From positions 7,170 through 71,169 of the forward strand of contig CAZROT010000009.1 in NCBI GenBank assembly GCA_964601895.1: a DNA stretch of 64,000 nt, written 5' to 3'. Shown here one piece after another: positions 8,018-16,896 of the stretch. How positions within the stretch are numbered: the stretch's first letter is position 1; each line of letters starts with the position of its first letter. A program made the position numbers and the translations under genes. The notes beneath the pieces were generated by a model. That model ran no database searches, was not told the DNA's origin, and saw only the letters and a list, made by a program, of their open reading frames with translations. The stretch is from CAZROT01 sp964601895 (lineage in GTDB: Bacteria; Pseudomonadota; Gammaproteobacteria; Enterobacterales; Enterobacteriaceae).

Positions 8018-8320
8018 TCAGTACGGTGATAAAAGAAAACAACCAGCATCGAAAAAAAGAATTGATTGTCGTTTTGCTACAAATCCATTATCACCAAAAA
8101 TATTCTTGCATAGAGAGAAAACAGCATCGTTCAAAAACAGTAATCCTAAATTACCGGCATAGGGGCTTTGGAGTGTCTGTGTTTGGAGTGTCAGGGTATT
8201 TGATTGCCGTCCCGCTGTTAAATCATCACCCGGCATATTGGAAAAGCGGGGCGGCAATGAAATACCACAATAAGCTTGAAGGCATTCTATCCGAAGCATG
8301 AGGATAGTATGCCGTATCAT
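8018..8320 (-). CDS. Possible small hypothetical protein coupled to the TnsA-like gene
   Basis: A 100-residue reading whose ATG overlaps the stop of the TnsA-like gene in an ATGA arrangement, often a sign of translational coupling. The product has no domain I recognise and unremarkable composition. An opposite-strand reading (8026-8301) covers the same bases. I keep it only as a possibility. Confidence 0.25.
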   Translation of the reverse strand: MIRHTILMLRIECLQAYCGISLPPRFSNMPGDDLTAGRQSNTLTLQTQTLQSPYAGNLGLLFLNDAVFSLCKNIFGDNGFVAKRQSILFFDAGCFLLSPY

Positions 8321-8886
8321 CCCGACGAAAAATGCCTCTGCCCAAACATGACAAATCGTATGTTTGTTTCGCTTGGAACTTTTCCAAAGAAAGTGGGAGC
8401 ACTCCGGTCATAACGCCGGTTCAATTCCTGCAACCAAATCTTAAATGCGGATTTTGATTTGTGCCGGCAACAATCTTCAAAGACATCGAGCATTGCTTCG
8501 CTTAAAATAATTTCATCATCAAAGATGACTTTGTATTGCCAGTCATAACCCTTCCATTTGATATAGGCTTCTGCCACTTCCCGGCGGCGCTGCAACTGGG
8601 GATCATGCTGGGCGGCACGGGGTTTAATCTCGATCAGGAATGCTTCGCCAGTATTTTTGTTACGGATCAAAAAGTCAGGTGTGTAGCGAAGCACTCCTTC
8701 CCTGATGTAATCGGTCGGTTGCAGGGAACCGTTGCGATAGAAAATGACCACACGTTCCCGCAGAAATTCATAATCATCCTGAATGGAGATGGCGAATTTC
8801 AATTCGAGCAGGGAATCAAAGGAACATCCCCAGTGAATGATCTTAAAAGATTTCCGGTAGGTGAATTTATTTTTTCCAGTTACCAT
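8317..8886 (-). CDS. TnsA-like PD-(D/E)xK endonuclease domain protein
   Basis: A 189-residue protein with the fold signature of the TnsA N-terminal nuclease: Glu in SLLELKFA (about residue 27), TPDFLIRN (about 69-76) and the catalytic EIKP (about 86-89). Tn7 TnsA cuts the 5' ends of a transposon, but no TnsB or TnsC is present here. On an ICE this single protein more likely acts as a stand-alone nuclease in DNA processing or defence. All three metal-site positions are intact, so it is probably active. Confidence 0.75.
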   Translation of the reverse strand: MVTGKNKFTYRKSFKIIHWGCSFDSLLELKFAISIQDDYEFLRERVVIFYRNGSLQPTDYIREGVLRYTPDFLIRNKNTGEAFLIEIKPRAAQHDPQLQRRREVAEAYIKWKGYDWQYKVIFDDEIILSEAMLDVFEDCCRHKSKSAFKIWLQELNRRYDRSAPTFFGKVPSETNIRFVMFGQRHFSSG

Positions 8887-8916
8887 AACTATAATTTTTT
8901 GAATGATTGAAAAGGA

Positions 8917-9243
8917 TTAACGGTCGAGGTTCATCAGGCTCTCCGCTTTTATTTGTGTGATATAGCGGATATGGCCCTGCTTGTCCGGGTAGGTCCGGTA
9001 TTCAATTGCTCCCTCGACCATGATCCTGCTTCCTTTTACAAAACTTTGTTCGGCGTATTCGGCAGTCTTGTCCCAGGCCACTACATCATGCCATACGGTT
9101 TGCCACTTGTTCTCACCTTCTTTGTTCTTGCGGGGATAATGGGTGACCATGCGGATGCCCACTCTTTTAGTGCCGTCTTCCAATTTTTTTGACAGCAGGT
9201 TGCTGCCTACATAACCGATCAGTGTTACACGATTTCCTTTCAT
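8917..9243 (-). CDS. ssb: Single-stranded DNA-binding protein (second copy)
   Basis: The start is the ATG at 9243 (MKGNRVTLIGYVG), the usual SSB N-terminus; the longer reading from 9309 would run into the promoter region of the divergent gene. The 108-residue product has the OB-fold motifs VTHYPRKNK, TVWHDVVAWDKTAEYA and GSRIMVEGAIEYRTY. It lacks the acidic DDxPF tip of the first SSB, so it may bind DNA without recruiting the same partners. It is the first gene of the leftward maintenance cluster. Confidence 0.88.
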   Translation of the reverse strand: MKGNRVTLIGYVGSNLLSKKLEDGTKRVGIRMVTHYPRKNKEGENKWQTVWHDVVAWDKTAEYAEQSFVKGSRIMVEGAIEYRTYPDKQGHIRYITQIKAESLMNLDR

Positions 9244-9372
9244 GATTGTTTGTTTGTCGTGATGAATTGCGTTGACCCGACGAATGTATATCCCATTGAA
9301 AGTGAACATAAAATACTACACGAGTGCTACCTGTTTGCTACCCGGGTAGTACCCGGATATTTTGTACATTTA

Positions 9373-9786
9373 ATGATGAAAGAACCGATCGGTTATTGTT
9401 TGCAGTGCGAAGGCCCTATCTATGTAGGGAGAAGCATCAAGAAGTTCTGCAACCCGGAATGCAAGGACAAGTATAACAATGCGATCAAGATCAAAGAACA
9501 ACAGGAGATCAAAAAAGTGGATACGGCACTGCGGAGAAACCGGCGTGTTTTAAAGAAGCTCTATAACCCCAAAAAATCAGACCGGCTGGTTACACGAGAA
9601 GAACTGATACAGGCTGGTTTCGAGTTCGGTTTTCATACTCATTTTGTCATCACCGGTGCCAGAGGCCATGAACTTACTTTCTGTTATGATTACGGCTACC
9701 GGGAAGTAGTCAACGACAAGTATCAGCTCTATCCTTCGTTTGCCAAAGTGCAGGTGAAGGACGGTCGTATTTACGAGATCACCTGA
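9373..9786 (+). CDS. Small zinc-ribbon protein, function unknown
   Basis: The start is one of two adjacent ATG codons at 9373 and 9376; the longer reading from 9250 would cross the divergent ssb start. The N-terminus has a CxxC...CxxxC zinc-ribbon pattern (YCLQCEG, then FCNPECKDKYNN), like the zinc ribbons of DUF2116-type proteins. The middle is strongly basic and the C-terminus folds as beta strands (HFVITGARGHELTFCYDYG). It probably binds nucleic acid. It is divergent from the ssb gene and opens the rightward cargo region. Confidence 0.7.
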   Translation: MMKEPIGYCLQCEGPIYVGRSIKKFCNPECKDKYNNAIKIKEQQEIKKVDTALRRNRRVLKKLYNPKKSDRLVTREELIQAGFEFGFHTHFVITGARGHELTFCYDYGYREVVNDKYQLYPSFAKVQVKDGRIYEIT

Positions 9787-9813
9787 ATACCCAATCAGTC
9801 ATTATCTTAAGCG

Positions 9814-11112
9814 ATGCCCACCACTCATTCTCTGGAAAATTTAAAGTATTACCATCAACAGGCGACACAGTTCTTTGCTTCGGAGTTGATGCTGTTGAAA
9901 GACGTTCAGCCCAAGATCACGGATAAACGAATAGGTCAGGCTGCTACTTTACTGAGAAGTGCCTGCAATACCGGAGCAGCCCTGCTGCAACTGGCTCATC
10001 AGACGGACATCTTCAGCAGCCAGTCCGTGATGCTTGCCCGTTCGTTTATGGAAACGGTGATTAATTTTTGTTATGCCTGCATCTGTGATGAAAAAGAATT
10101 CCGGGCCTTTGTATTGCACCCCATCTATAAACAATATCATAATGCCGGTCATCCCAAGATGGAAGATGATCTGGAGGAATTGCACGAGAATATCAAAAGG
10201 CGTGAAGAGAAGCAGGCGAAGCTGCGTGAAAAATCCATCGTGCAGGAAGCATTATCCATCTTTTCGGAAACGAAGCCCGGCATGAACTGGACCAAGAAAC
10301 GTCTTGGTGAACGTATTGAAGCGATAGAAGACTGGGGTAAGGTACTGGATGTATTTTTTACGATCAGCAAGCTGGAATATTATTCCGATGCCTCCGAAAT
10401 CCTGCACGGTTCACTGTATGGATGCACTTATAACATTGGGGCTTTCGAACCAGGCTTTAATCCGACCGATCATGAAGCACTGTCTAAAAGAACCTATAAA
10501 GAAAGTACCTGTATGCTGCTTCACCTGGGCATGCTCGTTCATGAAGCATTTACACTGATCAACTATACGAATGATATCAAGGACATGTGGGATCATTCCT
10601 ACCGCAACAGAGGGCAAGCACTTAATCTATTACTCTTTGTCATCGAGAAAAAGGGATTTGAACCCGTGCTGCATCCTTCCCTCCGTCAAAAGCCCGATGT
10701 AATTATTCCAAACCATTCTACAGGTATCCTATTTGATAAAGATCGCTTTCTGTTGGGTAAGCATGCCAATACTGCCGGTTGGGCACCCGGTTTCTGGGAC
10801 GGGATTGGTGGTCTATCGCAAACCAACGAACACCCTATAATCACATTGCAACGTACAATTCTGGAGAAAACAGGTTTTCAAGTGGTGAATGCCGAACTGT
10901 TGAACATCGCTGATGTGTTCCGGGATAGCGACGGAGAAGTGTTGTTTAAGCAACATCTTTATATTGTACATCATTTTAGCGGAAAGCTGCTTCGCCAGTC
11001 GGACGAGTTCAACGAATTGAAATGGTTTAACCGTGAAGAACTGGAGAGTAGTCCCATTTTACTGCCCGCATATATCGAGTTCATTGATGAATGGCTTGAC
11101 AAAAGAAGTTGA
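9814..11112 (+). CDS. DUF5677-like domain fused to a degenerate Nudix domain
   Basis: A 432-residue two-domain protein. The first ~290 residues are all-helical and resemble DUF5677 proteins (LLRSACNTGAALLQLAHQT, then SVMLARSFMETVINFCY). The last ~140 residues are a Nudix hydrolase domain beginning near IIPNHSTGILFDKDRF. The Nudix box is degenerate: the first Gly and Glu fit, but where the consensus has RExxEExG this protein reads RTILEKTG. Two metal-binding acidic residues are therefore replaced. The domain may bind a nucleotide without hydrolysing it, or act on an unusual substrate. It precedes the defence operon by 230 bp. Confidence 0.75.
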   Translation: MPTTHSLENLKYYHQQATQFFASELMLLKDVQPKITDKRIGQAATLLRSACNTGAALLQLAHQTDIFSSQSVMLARSFMETVINFCYACICDEKEFRAFVLHPIYKQYHNAGHPKMEDDLEELHENIKRREEKQAKLREKSIVQEALSIFSETKPGMNWTKKRLGERIEAIEDWGKVLDVFFTISKLEYYSDASEILHGSLYGCTYNIGAFEPGFNPTDHEALSKRTYKESTCMLLHLGMLVHEAFTLINYTNDIKDMWDHSYRNRGQALNLLLFVIEKKGFEPVLHPSLRQKPDVIIPNHSTGILFDKDRFLLGKHANTAGWAPGFWDGIGGLSQTNEHPIITLQRTILEKTGFQVVNAELLNIADVFRDSDGEVLFKQHLYIVHHFSGKLLRQSDEFNELKWFNREELESSPILLPAYIEFIDEWLDKRS

Positions 11113-11342
11113 AAGCTAATGAGTAATAGCATCACTTTGCAGAAGATTGATTAAACCTAGCCAGTTATCTCCTTTGGAGTAGCGACTTTTTAGATCCTTA
11201 TCTGCAACTATTGTCACTTAGTTTATATACTGATTATCATATGTTTATCCCATTCACCTGACGTATTGTCCTACTTTCCCTGCCCGCTTTGCGATGGCTT
11301 CATTTTGGATGCCCCTAAACGTATTTATTTAATGAATTGCTT

Positions 11343-13046
11343 ATGAGTTTACCATTTTACTTCGTGATTTTAGCTTTTGTGGTCGGGGTGATAATTACCT
11401 GGCTATGGATCAAAAGCAAAACATCCGGACAAATTGCAGATTTACAGTCAAAACTCGAAATTGAAAGAAGCAGTCGTATTTCCAGCGAAGAAAGACTGTT
11501 TTCAGTGACTGCCGCTAATGAAAACACAGAGAGGCAGCTTATAGCTTCTGAACAGCAAAATGCTGTTTTCAATTCCCAGCTTCAAACCGCCGCCTCAACG
11601 CAAAGTGAACTTCGCGAATCCAATCAGCGTTTAAAAGAGGATGTCAATAAGTTAAATGAATCCCTGACCTCAGCGCTTCAGGAGAAAACCAAACTCGAAA
11701 CACAGCAACTCAATACAGCAGCCACTATTTCGGAATTACAGGGTCGAGAAAATCAATTGGTAGAAGAGCTGAACAATCTTCGGCGGTTGAACGAAAGCCT
11801 GAAAGAAGATAATGCGACTTTACGTGCAAAGAATGAAGAGACGCTGGTACGCTTAAATGAACAGCAGGATTTTGTACAAAAAGCTAACGAGAAATTGAAG
11901 GAAGCATTTAATTCTCTTTCCGCCGAAGCTCTGAAAAATAACAATGAGTCCTTTGTAACCCTGGCGAAAGCGACATTAGAAACTCAGGTGACTGATGCTA
12001 AAGGAGAACTGGATAAGAAACAACAGGCTATTGATGCATTGGTAAAGCCACTCAGTGAAAGCCTGGGTAAGTTCGATACGAAAATACAAGAGCTTGAAAA
12101 AGTCCGGATGGAACAGCATGGACAGATCAACCAGTATATTCAGGGGGTGCAACTGTCAACAGATAAGTTGCAGAAAGAAACGCAAAGTCTTGTAAGCGCC
12201 CTTAAAACATCGCACGGGCGAGGCCGATACGGAGAGATAGCATTGCGTCGAGTGGTTGAAGTCGCCGGAATGACTGAACATTGTGACTTTGAAGAACAAG
12301 TTTCGGTTAACTCAGATGAAGGAAGGCTTCGCCCTGATATGATCATTCGACTCCCGGAACGTAAATCGATTGTCGTCGATTCAAAAGTTCCGCTATCAGC
12401 TTATATGCGTGCGTTTGAAACGGATAATGAAGATGAAAGAAAGGCTTTGCTGGGACAACATGCAGGAGCTGTCAAAGACCACCTCAAAAAATTAAGCGAA
12501 AAGGCATATTGGAGCCAGTTTGAAGAATCACCCGATTGGGTTGTGTTTTATATGCAAATTGAGTCATCATTTGGTGCTGCTCTCCAAGCCGATCCCACAT
12601 TGGTAGAGGAAGGGATTAAAAACCGGGTGATCTTTGCAACCCCTACCACTTTGATCACCTTATTGCGTACTGTAGGGTTTGTATGGCAGCAAGTCAGTAT
12701 AGCTGAAAATATTGAACAAATCCGTGATGCTGGTATCGAATTATATAATCGTACAACAGTATTGCTGCGTCATTTTTCCAATATTGGCGGAAGCCTTAAA
12801 AACGCGGTAACTCACTATAATAGCGCCGTTGCTTCCCTGGAGAGCCGCTTTGTGCCGCACGCCCGGAAGTTATATGCTCTTGGCTCCGCATATACAAAAA
12901 ATGTATTACCAGAGGCTGATCCTATTGAGGTAAGCGTAAGAGAACTTTCAATGATTTCGGAGGATGCACCTGCGCAAGGCGGGACCCTTGAAGAAAGTGA
13001 TACCAGCATTATCCAACATGAAGATACAGGAAATACAACCGCATAA
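11343..13046 (+). CDS. rmuC: RmuC-family protein
   Basis: The start is the ATG at 11343. An N-terminal membrane anchor (about residues 2-24) is followed by ~200 residues of coiled coil rich in Glu, Gln and Asn. The RmuC domain covers about residues 280-475, with the family motifs HGRGRYGEIALRRVVEVAGM, RPDMIIRLPERKSIVVDSKV and VIFATPTTLITLLRTV. RmuC proteins have a PD-(D/E)xK-like nuclease fold and limit inversions or recombination; D-S-K is visible here. It ends 18 bp before the OLD nuclease gene, so it is part of the same operon. Its place next to OLD and UvrD genes suggests a defence role, not housekeeping. Confidence 0.9.
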   Translation: MSLPFYFVILAFVVGVIITWLWIKSKTSGQIADLQSKLEIERSSRISSEERLFSVTAANENTERQLIASEQQNAVFNSQLQTAASTQSELRESNQRLKEDVNKLNESLTSALQEKTKLETQQLNTAATISELQGRENQLVEELNNLRRLNESLKEDNATLRAKNEETLVRLNEQQDFVQKANEKLKEAFNSLSAEALKNNNESFVTLAKATLETQVTDAKGELDKKQQAIDALVKPLSESLGKFDTKIQELEKVRMEQHGQINQYIQGVQLSTDKLQKETQSLVSALKTSHGRGRYGEIALRRVVEVAGMTEHCDFEEQVSVNSDEGRLRPDMIIRLPERKSIVVDSKVPLSAYMRAFETDNEDERKALLGQHAGAVKDHLKKLSEKAYWSQFEESPDWVVFYMQIESSFGAALQADPTLVEEGIKNRVIFATPTTLITLLRTVGFVWQQVSIAENIEQIRDAGIELYNRTTVLLRHFSNIGGSLKNAVTHYNSAVASLESRFVPHARKLYALGSAYTKNVLPEADPIEVSVRELSMISEDAPAQGGTLEESDTSIIQHEDTGNTTA

Positions 13047-13064
13047 AAACCTTAAACCTTGTTT

Positions 13065-15128
13065 ATGAGAATTACAAAATTACAAATCAAAAATTTCAGG
13101 TTACTCAAAGATGTATCCCTCTCGCTGGAAGACAGTACAACCGTGATCGTCGGGCGAAATAATTCCGGCAAAACTTCTCTTACTGAAATATTCCGTCGTC
13201 TGCTTTCCAGCATGAAGCCGTTTTTCAGTCTTCACGATTTCAACGTAACAGCGGTGGAAAGGATCAAGGAAGCATTGCGTATGCACGTTGCAAATGCTGA
13301 CCTCAGCGAAATCAGAAATACAATGCCAGCGATTGAAATAGGCATCACAATCGATTACGATCCAACTATAACAGAACTGGGTATTCTAGGTGAATTTGTA
13401 GTTGATCTGAACCCGGACTGTCATGAAGTTCTCGTTCTGATAAAATATGAAATTGCGGAAGGGAGCATTAGTGATTTTTTCGACGGATTTGCAGATGCCA
13501 GTGAAGAGACCTTAGCACGTTTTATGAAAGAGCTAAAAGATCGCATACTCCGATTCTTTCACGTTCGTGTCATCTCGCAAGACCCGAATGACGAGCAGAA
13601 TATCAAAGTAATTGACTATAGTAAATTCAGGCAGCTTATCGGAACCGGCTTCATAAATGCACAACGAGGGCTGGATGATGTAACACACACAGAAAAGGAC
13701 GTTCTGGGTAAGGTGCTTGCGAAGCTTTTCAAAACGGCTAATACAGATACCGCTCCTGAAGACATGAAAGAAAAGTCTGAAGCCCTTAAGGCCGTTGTTG
13801 ACGAAATTCAGGCTAAAGTAGATACCGATTTCAACCAGCGACTTGATGCGTTGCTACCTGCATTAAGGATCTTCGGTTATCCTGGTTTATCTGATCCTAA
13901 CCTGAGTACGGAGACAACTATTGATATCGGTAATATCCTCGATAGCCATACCCGGATACGATATGGACAAGGCAATGGGTTGTACCTGCCTGAAACCTAC
14001 AATGGATTGGGTTCACGCAACCTGATCTATATACTTTTTCAGCTCTTTGAATTCTTCAGGGATTGGCAGGCCAATCCTACACCCAATGGCCTGTACCTCA
14101 TTTTCATCGAAGAGCCTGAAGCACACCTGCATCCCCAGATGCAGCAGGTTTTTATAAAGCAAATCAATCAAATTGCCCAGGAATTCGCACGAACCATGAA
14201 TGATGGACTCCCCTGGCATGTGCAATTTGTAATTACGACCCACTCCACCCACATTGCGAATGAAGCAAAGTTTGATGCGATTCGTTATTTTCTGACTACA
14301 CGAAATGAGCAAAAAGAAACCCGTGTAAAAGACCTGGGTGCAGAGTTCATGGATCCCGGTCTGGCGCAGGACAAGCAATTTCTTCATAAATACCTTACAT
14401 TGACAAAATGTGATCTTTATTTTGCTGATAAAGCCATTCTGGTGGAAGGTCCCACCGAGCGGATATTAGTGCCTGTATTTATTCAAAAAGCGGATGCTGT
14501 CGATGACGGGTCCCCTTCTCTTGCTTCTCAATACATTTCTGTGATTGAGGTAGGAGGCGCCTATGTCCATCATTTCCGCCGGTTCCTTGATTTTTTAGAG
14601 CTTCGTACGCTTGTTATTACTGATCTTGACGCAGTAGTGCAAACAGCAGGCGACCGCATTACTTATCCAGAATGCCGGACAGCCCTGGGCACACATACTT
14701 CCAATGCGGGTATTAAAAATTGGTTTGATCCTACCATTGAAGGACATATGCGCCTGGAGGACTGCAGGAACAAAAATGCTGAAGAAAAGGTAAGTGGAAG
14801 TCGAAGAATTGCGTACCAGATACCCGAAACAGGTTCTACTTGCTGTGGCCGAAGTTTTGAAGATGCATTCATGCTTGCCAACCGGGAAAAATTCGGATTA
14901 ACAGGAGAAACTGATGATGAACTGGAAGAAAAAGCCTTTGCGAAGCGTCCTAAAAATAGTGAGAAAACAAATTTTGCCATTCTGCATGGTGTTGATGATA
15001 CTGACTGGAATGTTCCTGTTTATTTAACCGAAGGCCTTAAATGGCTTTCACAGAACTCCCTTCAGCCGGTAGCGCCTGTAGTAGTGGCAGAAGTTGTAAA
15101 TGTGCAAGAGGAGGAGCCAGCCGCATGA
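13065..15128 (+). CDS. OLD-family ATPase/Toprim nuclease (GajA-like, class 2)
   Basis: The start is the ATG at 13065. The 687-residue protein has an ABC-type ATPase half with Walker A GRNNSGKTS at residues 30-38, a Walker B near residues 345-357 (IFIEEPEAHLHP) and a switch His in VITTHSTHIA. A Toprim nuclease half follows, with KAILVEGPTERI near 455 and the Asp pair in VITDLDAV near 520. Class 2 OLD proteins are paired with UvrD-like helicases, and this is the GajA/GajB arrangement of the Gabija anti-phage system. The gene overlaps the helicase gene by 4 bp (ATGA). All key motifs look intact. At 687 residues it is somewhat longer than the best-known GajA. Confidence 0.9.
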   Translation: MRITKLQIKNFRLLKDVSLSLEDSTTVIVGRNNSGKTSLTEIFRRLLSSMKPFFSLHDFNVTAVERIKEALRMHVANADLSEIRNTMPAIEIGITIDYDPTITELGILGEFVVDLNPDCHEVLVLIKYEIAEGSISDFFDGFADASEETLARFMKELKDRILRFFHVRVISQDPNDEQNIKVIDYSKFRQLIGTGFINAQRGLDDVTHTEKDVLGKVLAKLFKTANTDTAPEDMKEKSEALKAVVDEIQAKVDTDFNQRLDALLPALRIFGYPGLSDPNLSTETTIDIGNILDSHTRIRYGQGNGLYLPETYNGLGSRNLIYILFQLFEFFRDWQANPTPNGLYLIFIEEPEAHLHPQMQQVFIKQINQIAQEFARTMNDGLPWHVQFVITTHSTHIANEAKFDAIRYFLTTRNEQKETRVKDLGAEFMDPGLAQDKQFLHKYLTLTKCDLYFADKAILVEGPTERILVPVFIQKADAVDDGSPSLASQYISVIEVGGAYVHHFRRFLDFLELRTLVITDLDAVVQTAGDRITYPECRTALGTHTSNAGIKNWFDPTIEGHMRLEDCRNKNAEEKVSGSRRIAYQIPETGSTCCGRSFEDAFMLANREKFGLTGETDDELEEKAFAKRPKNSEKTNFAILHGVDDTDWNVPVYLTEGLKWLSQNSLQPVAPVVVAEVVNVQEEEPAA

Positions 15129-16885
15129 TCAACGAAACAGTAATAAGCCCCGCAGAGCAAGCATCTGTGCGGTGTCTCCAGGAGGTATTCGAAGCTATGG
15201 CAGCCAATAAGAATTTTTTGGTAGAAGCCGGCGCTGGCGCAGGAAAGACTTATACCTTAATTAGGGCCCTTCGAAAGCAGATTGATGAAAATGCGAAGAA
15301 GTTTCTTCGTATGCAACGAAGAATAGCCTGTATCACTTATACCAATATTGCCAAAGATGAAATAAGATCGAGAACTGATAATCATCCGGTGGTTTTTGCA
15401 GAAACCATTCATGCGTTTGCCTGGGATGCCATCAGAGACTTTCAAAAAATACTAAGATCGCAGGTGCATACGCTTTCGGATCGCTGGCCAGAAAGGATAG
15501 CCGAAGCAGGCGGTGTAACAAATCAGGAGGTTATTTACAATCTGGGTTATCCAAAAATCACCGACAGTGAAATCTTTTTACACCATGATGATGTCATCAA
15601 ATTACTGGTCTATTTGTTAGATGACCCGAAATTTCAACAAATCCTGACAAGCCGCTATCCTGTGATTTTTATTGATGAATACCAGGACACCAATACGGAT
15701 CTTGCCAATGCGCTGCTGAGAAATTTCATTGTTCCCGAACAAGGGCCCTTAATAGGTTTCTTTGGGGATCACTGGCAAAAAATATACGGAAGCAAAAGTA
15801 TAGGCCTAATCCAGGCTGACGCTGACAAACTAAGAGTGATCGGAAAGGAAGCCAATTTCCGCTCTGACAGAACTATTGTAGATGCGCTTAACAATATGCG
15901 ACCGGAATTACCGCAGGAGTACAAAGACCCTGAGTCCGGGGGAAATATTATCGTATATCATTCCAATGAGTGGGCGGGACAGCGAAGAACGGGAAGTCAC
16001 TGGGCCGGAGATCTTCCGGCCGATGTAGCGCATGAATATTTGAACGCAGTTATTAGCGATTTAAAAGAAAAAGGCTGGGTGTTTGAAGATAATATTACCA
16101 AAGTACTCATGTTGACAAATGCAGTGCTGGCTGAAGAGCAAGGCTACAGTAATTTAATTGATGCACTCGGATCTGATGATTTACTGGAAAAACAAGATGA
16201 TTATGTTTCTTTCCTGATAGATACAGTGGAGCCAGGTATTGCTGCTTTTATTGAGGGCAAATATGGTAAAATGATCGATGCTTTCGGATTGCAATCACCG
16301 GCAATTTCGGCACACTCGAAAAAAAAGGAATGGCATGAAAAGATCAGCCGGTTGGAGGAACTGTGCAGGGAAGGGACAATCGGCAGTGTTATTGACCTAT
16401 TGAAGGAAACAAAAAAGCCACGACTTCCCCGAAGAATCGAGGAGAAGGAGGCTAAACTAGCTGATCTGCTGACTAAGTTACCCGAGGATAGGGATGAGAC
16501 GGAAACCCGGTTCGTTGAGAAGTATACGGCGTTACGAGCCGTTTCATATGCAGAAGTTTCAAGAGCTGCTGATTTTATCAATGATCTTACACCTTTTTCA
16601 ACAAAACATGGAGTGAAAGGTGCACAGTTCGATAATGTGTTAATAGTACTTGGTCGTGGCTGGAATCATTACAATTGGAAACAAATGCTCGAGTGGGCCC
16701 ATGACGGCATTCCTGCCGGCAAACAAGATACGTTTGAAAGGAACCGGAACCTGTTTTACGTGACATGTTCACGTCCCAAGCATCGCCTTGCTTTACTTTT
16801 CACACAAGATTTAAGCAATATTGCTATTGAGCAATTGACTACCTGGTTTGGAGATGTATTAGTGCCGTTTAATTTACCCGAGTAA
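15125..16885 (+). CDS. UvrD/Rep-type superfamily 1 helicase (GajB-like)
   Basis: I take the ATG at 15125, which overlaps the OLD stop codon; a longer reading from 15041 lies inside the OLD gene. The 586-residue protein has Walker A AGAGAGKTYT near residue 36, motif Ia ACITYTNIAKDEI, Walker B FIDEYQDTNTDLA near 180, and the C-terminal motifs KGAQFDNVLIVLGRGW and FYVTCSRPKHRLALL. It is a little longer than typical GajB and shorter than housekeeping UvrD. In Gabija the helicase partner senses or processes DNA and activates the OLD nuclease. The SIR2 gene starts 11 bp after its stop. Confidence 0.9.
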   Translation: MINETVISPAEQASVRCLQEVFEAMAANKNFLVEAGAGAGKTYTLIRALRKQIDENAKKFLRMQRRIACITYTNIAKDEIRSRTDNHPVVFAETIHAFAWDAIRDFQKILRSQVHTLSDRWPERIAEAGGVTNQEVIYNLGYPKITDSEIFLHHDDVIKLLVYLLDDPKFQQILTSRYPVIFIDEYQDTNTDLANALLRNFIVPEQGPLIGFFGDHWQKIYGSKSIGLIQADADKLRVIGKEANFRSDRTIVDALNNMRPELPQEYKDPESGGNIIVYHSNEWAGQRRTGSHWAGDLPADVAHEYLNAVISDLKEKGWVFEDNITKVLMLTNAVLAEEQGYSNLIDALGSDDLLEKQDDYVSFLIDTVEPGIAAFIEGKYGKMIDAFGLQSPAISAHSKKKEWHEKISRLEELCREGTIGSVIDLLKETKKPRLPRRIEEKEAKLADLLTKLPEDRDETETRFVEKYTALRAVSYAEVSRAADFINDLTPFSTKHGVKGAQFDNVLIVLGRGWNHYNWKQMLEWAHDGIPAGKQDTFERNRNLFYVTCSRPKHRLALLFTQDLSNIAIEQLTTWFGDVLVPFNLPE

Positions 16886-16896
16886 TTTTTTTGCTG

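Noticed and set aside
8026..8301. 91-codon plus-strand reading
   Set aside because: No recognisable features; competes with a minus-strand frame that is at least coupled to an upstream gene.
8317..8886. Tn7-like transposon based on the TnsA-like gene
   Set aside because: No TnsB, TnsC or TniQ gene and no Tn7-type ends are visible.
15041..15124. Longer N-terminus for the UvrD-like helicase
   Set aside because: These bases are the end of the OLD gene in another frame; the ATG at 15125 with ATGA overlap fits the family start.
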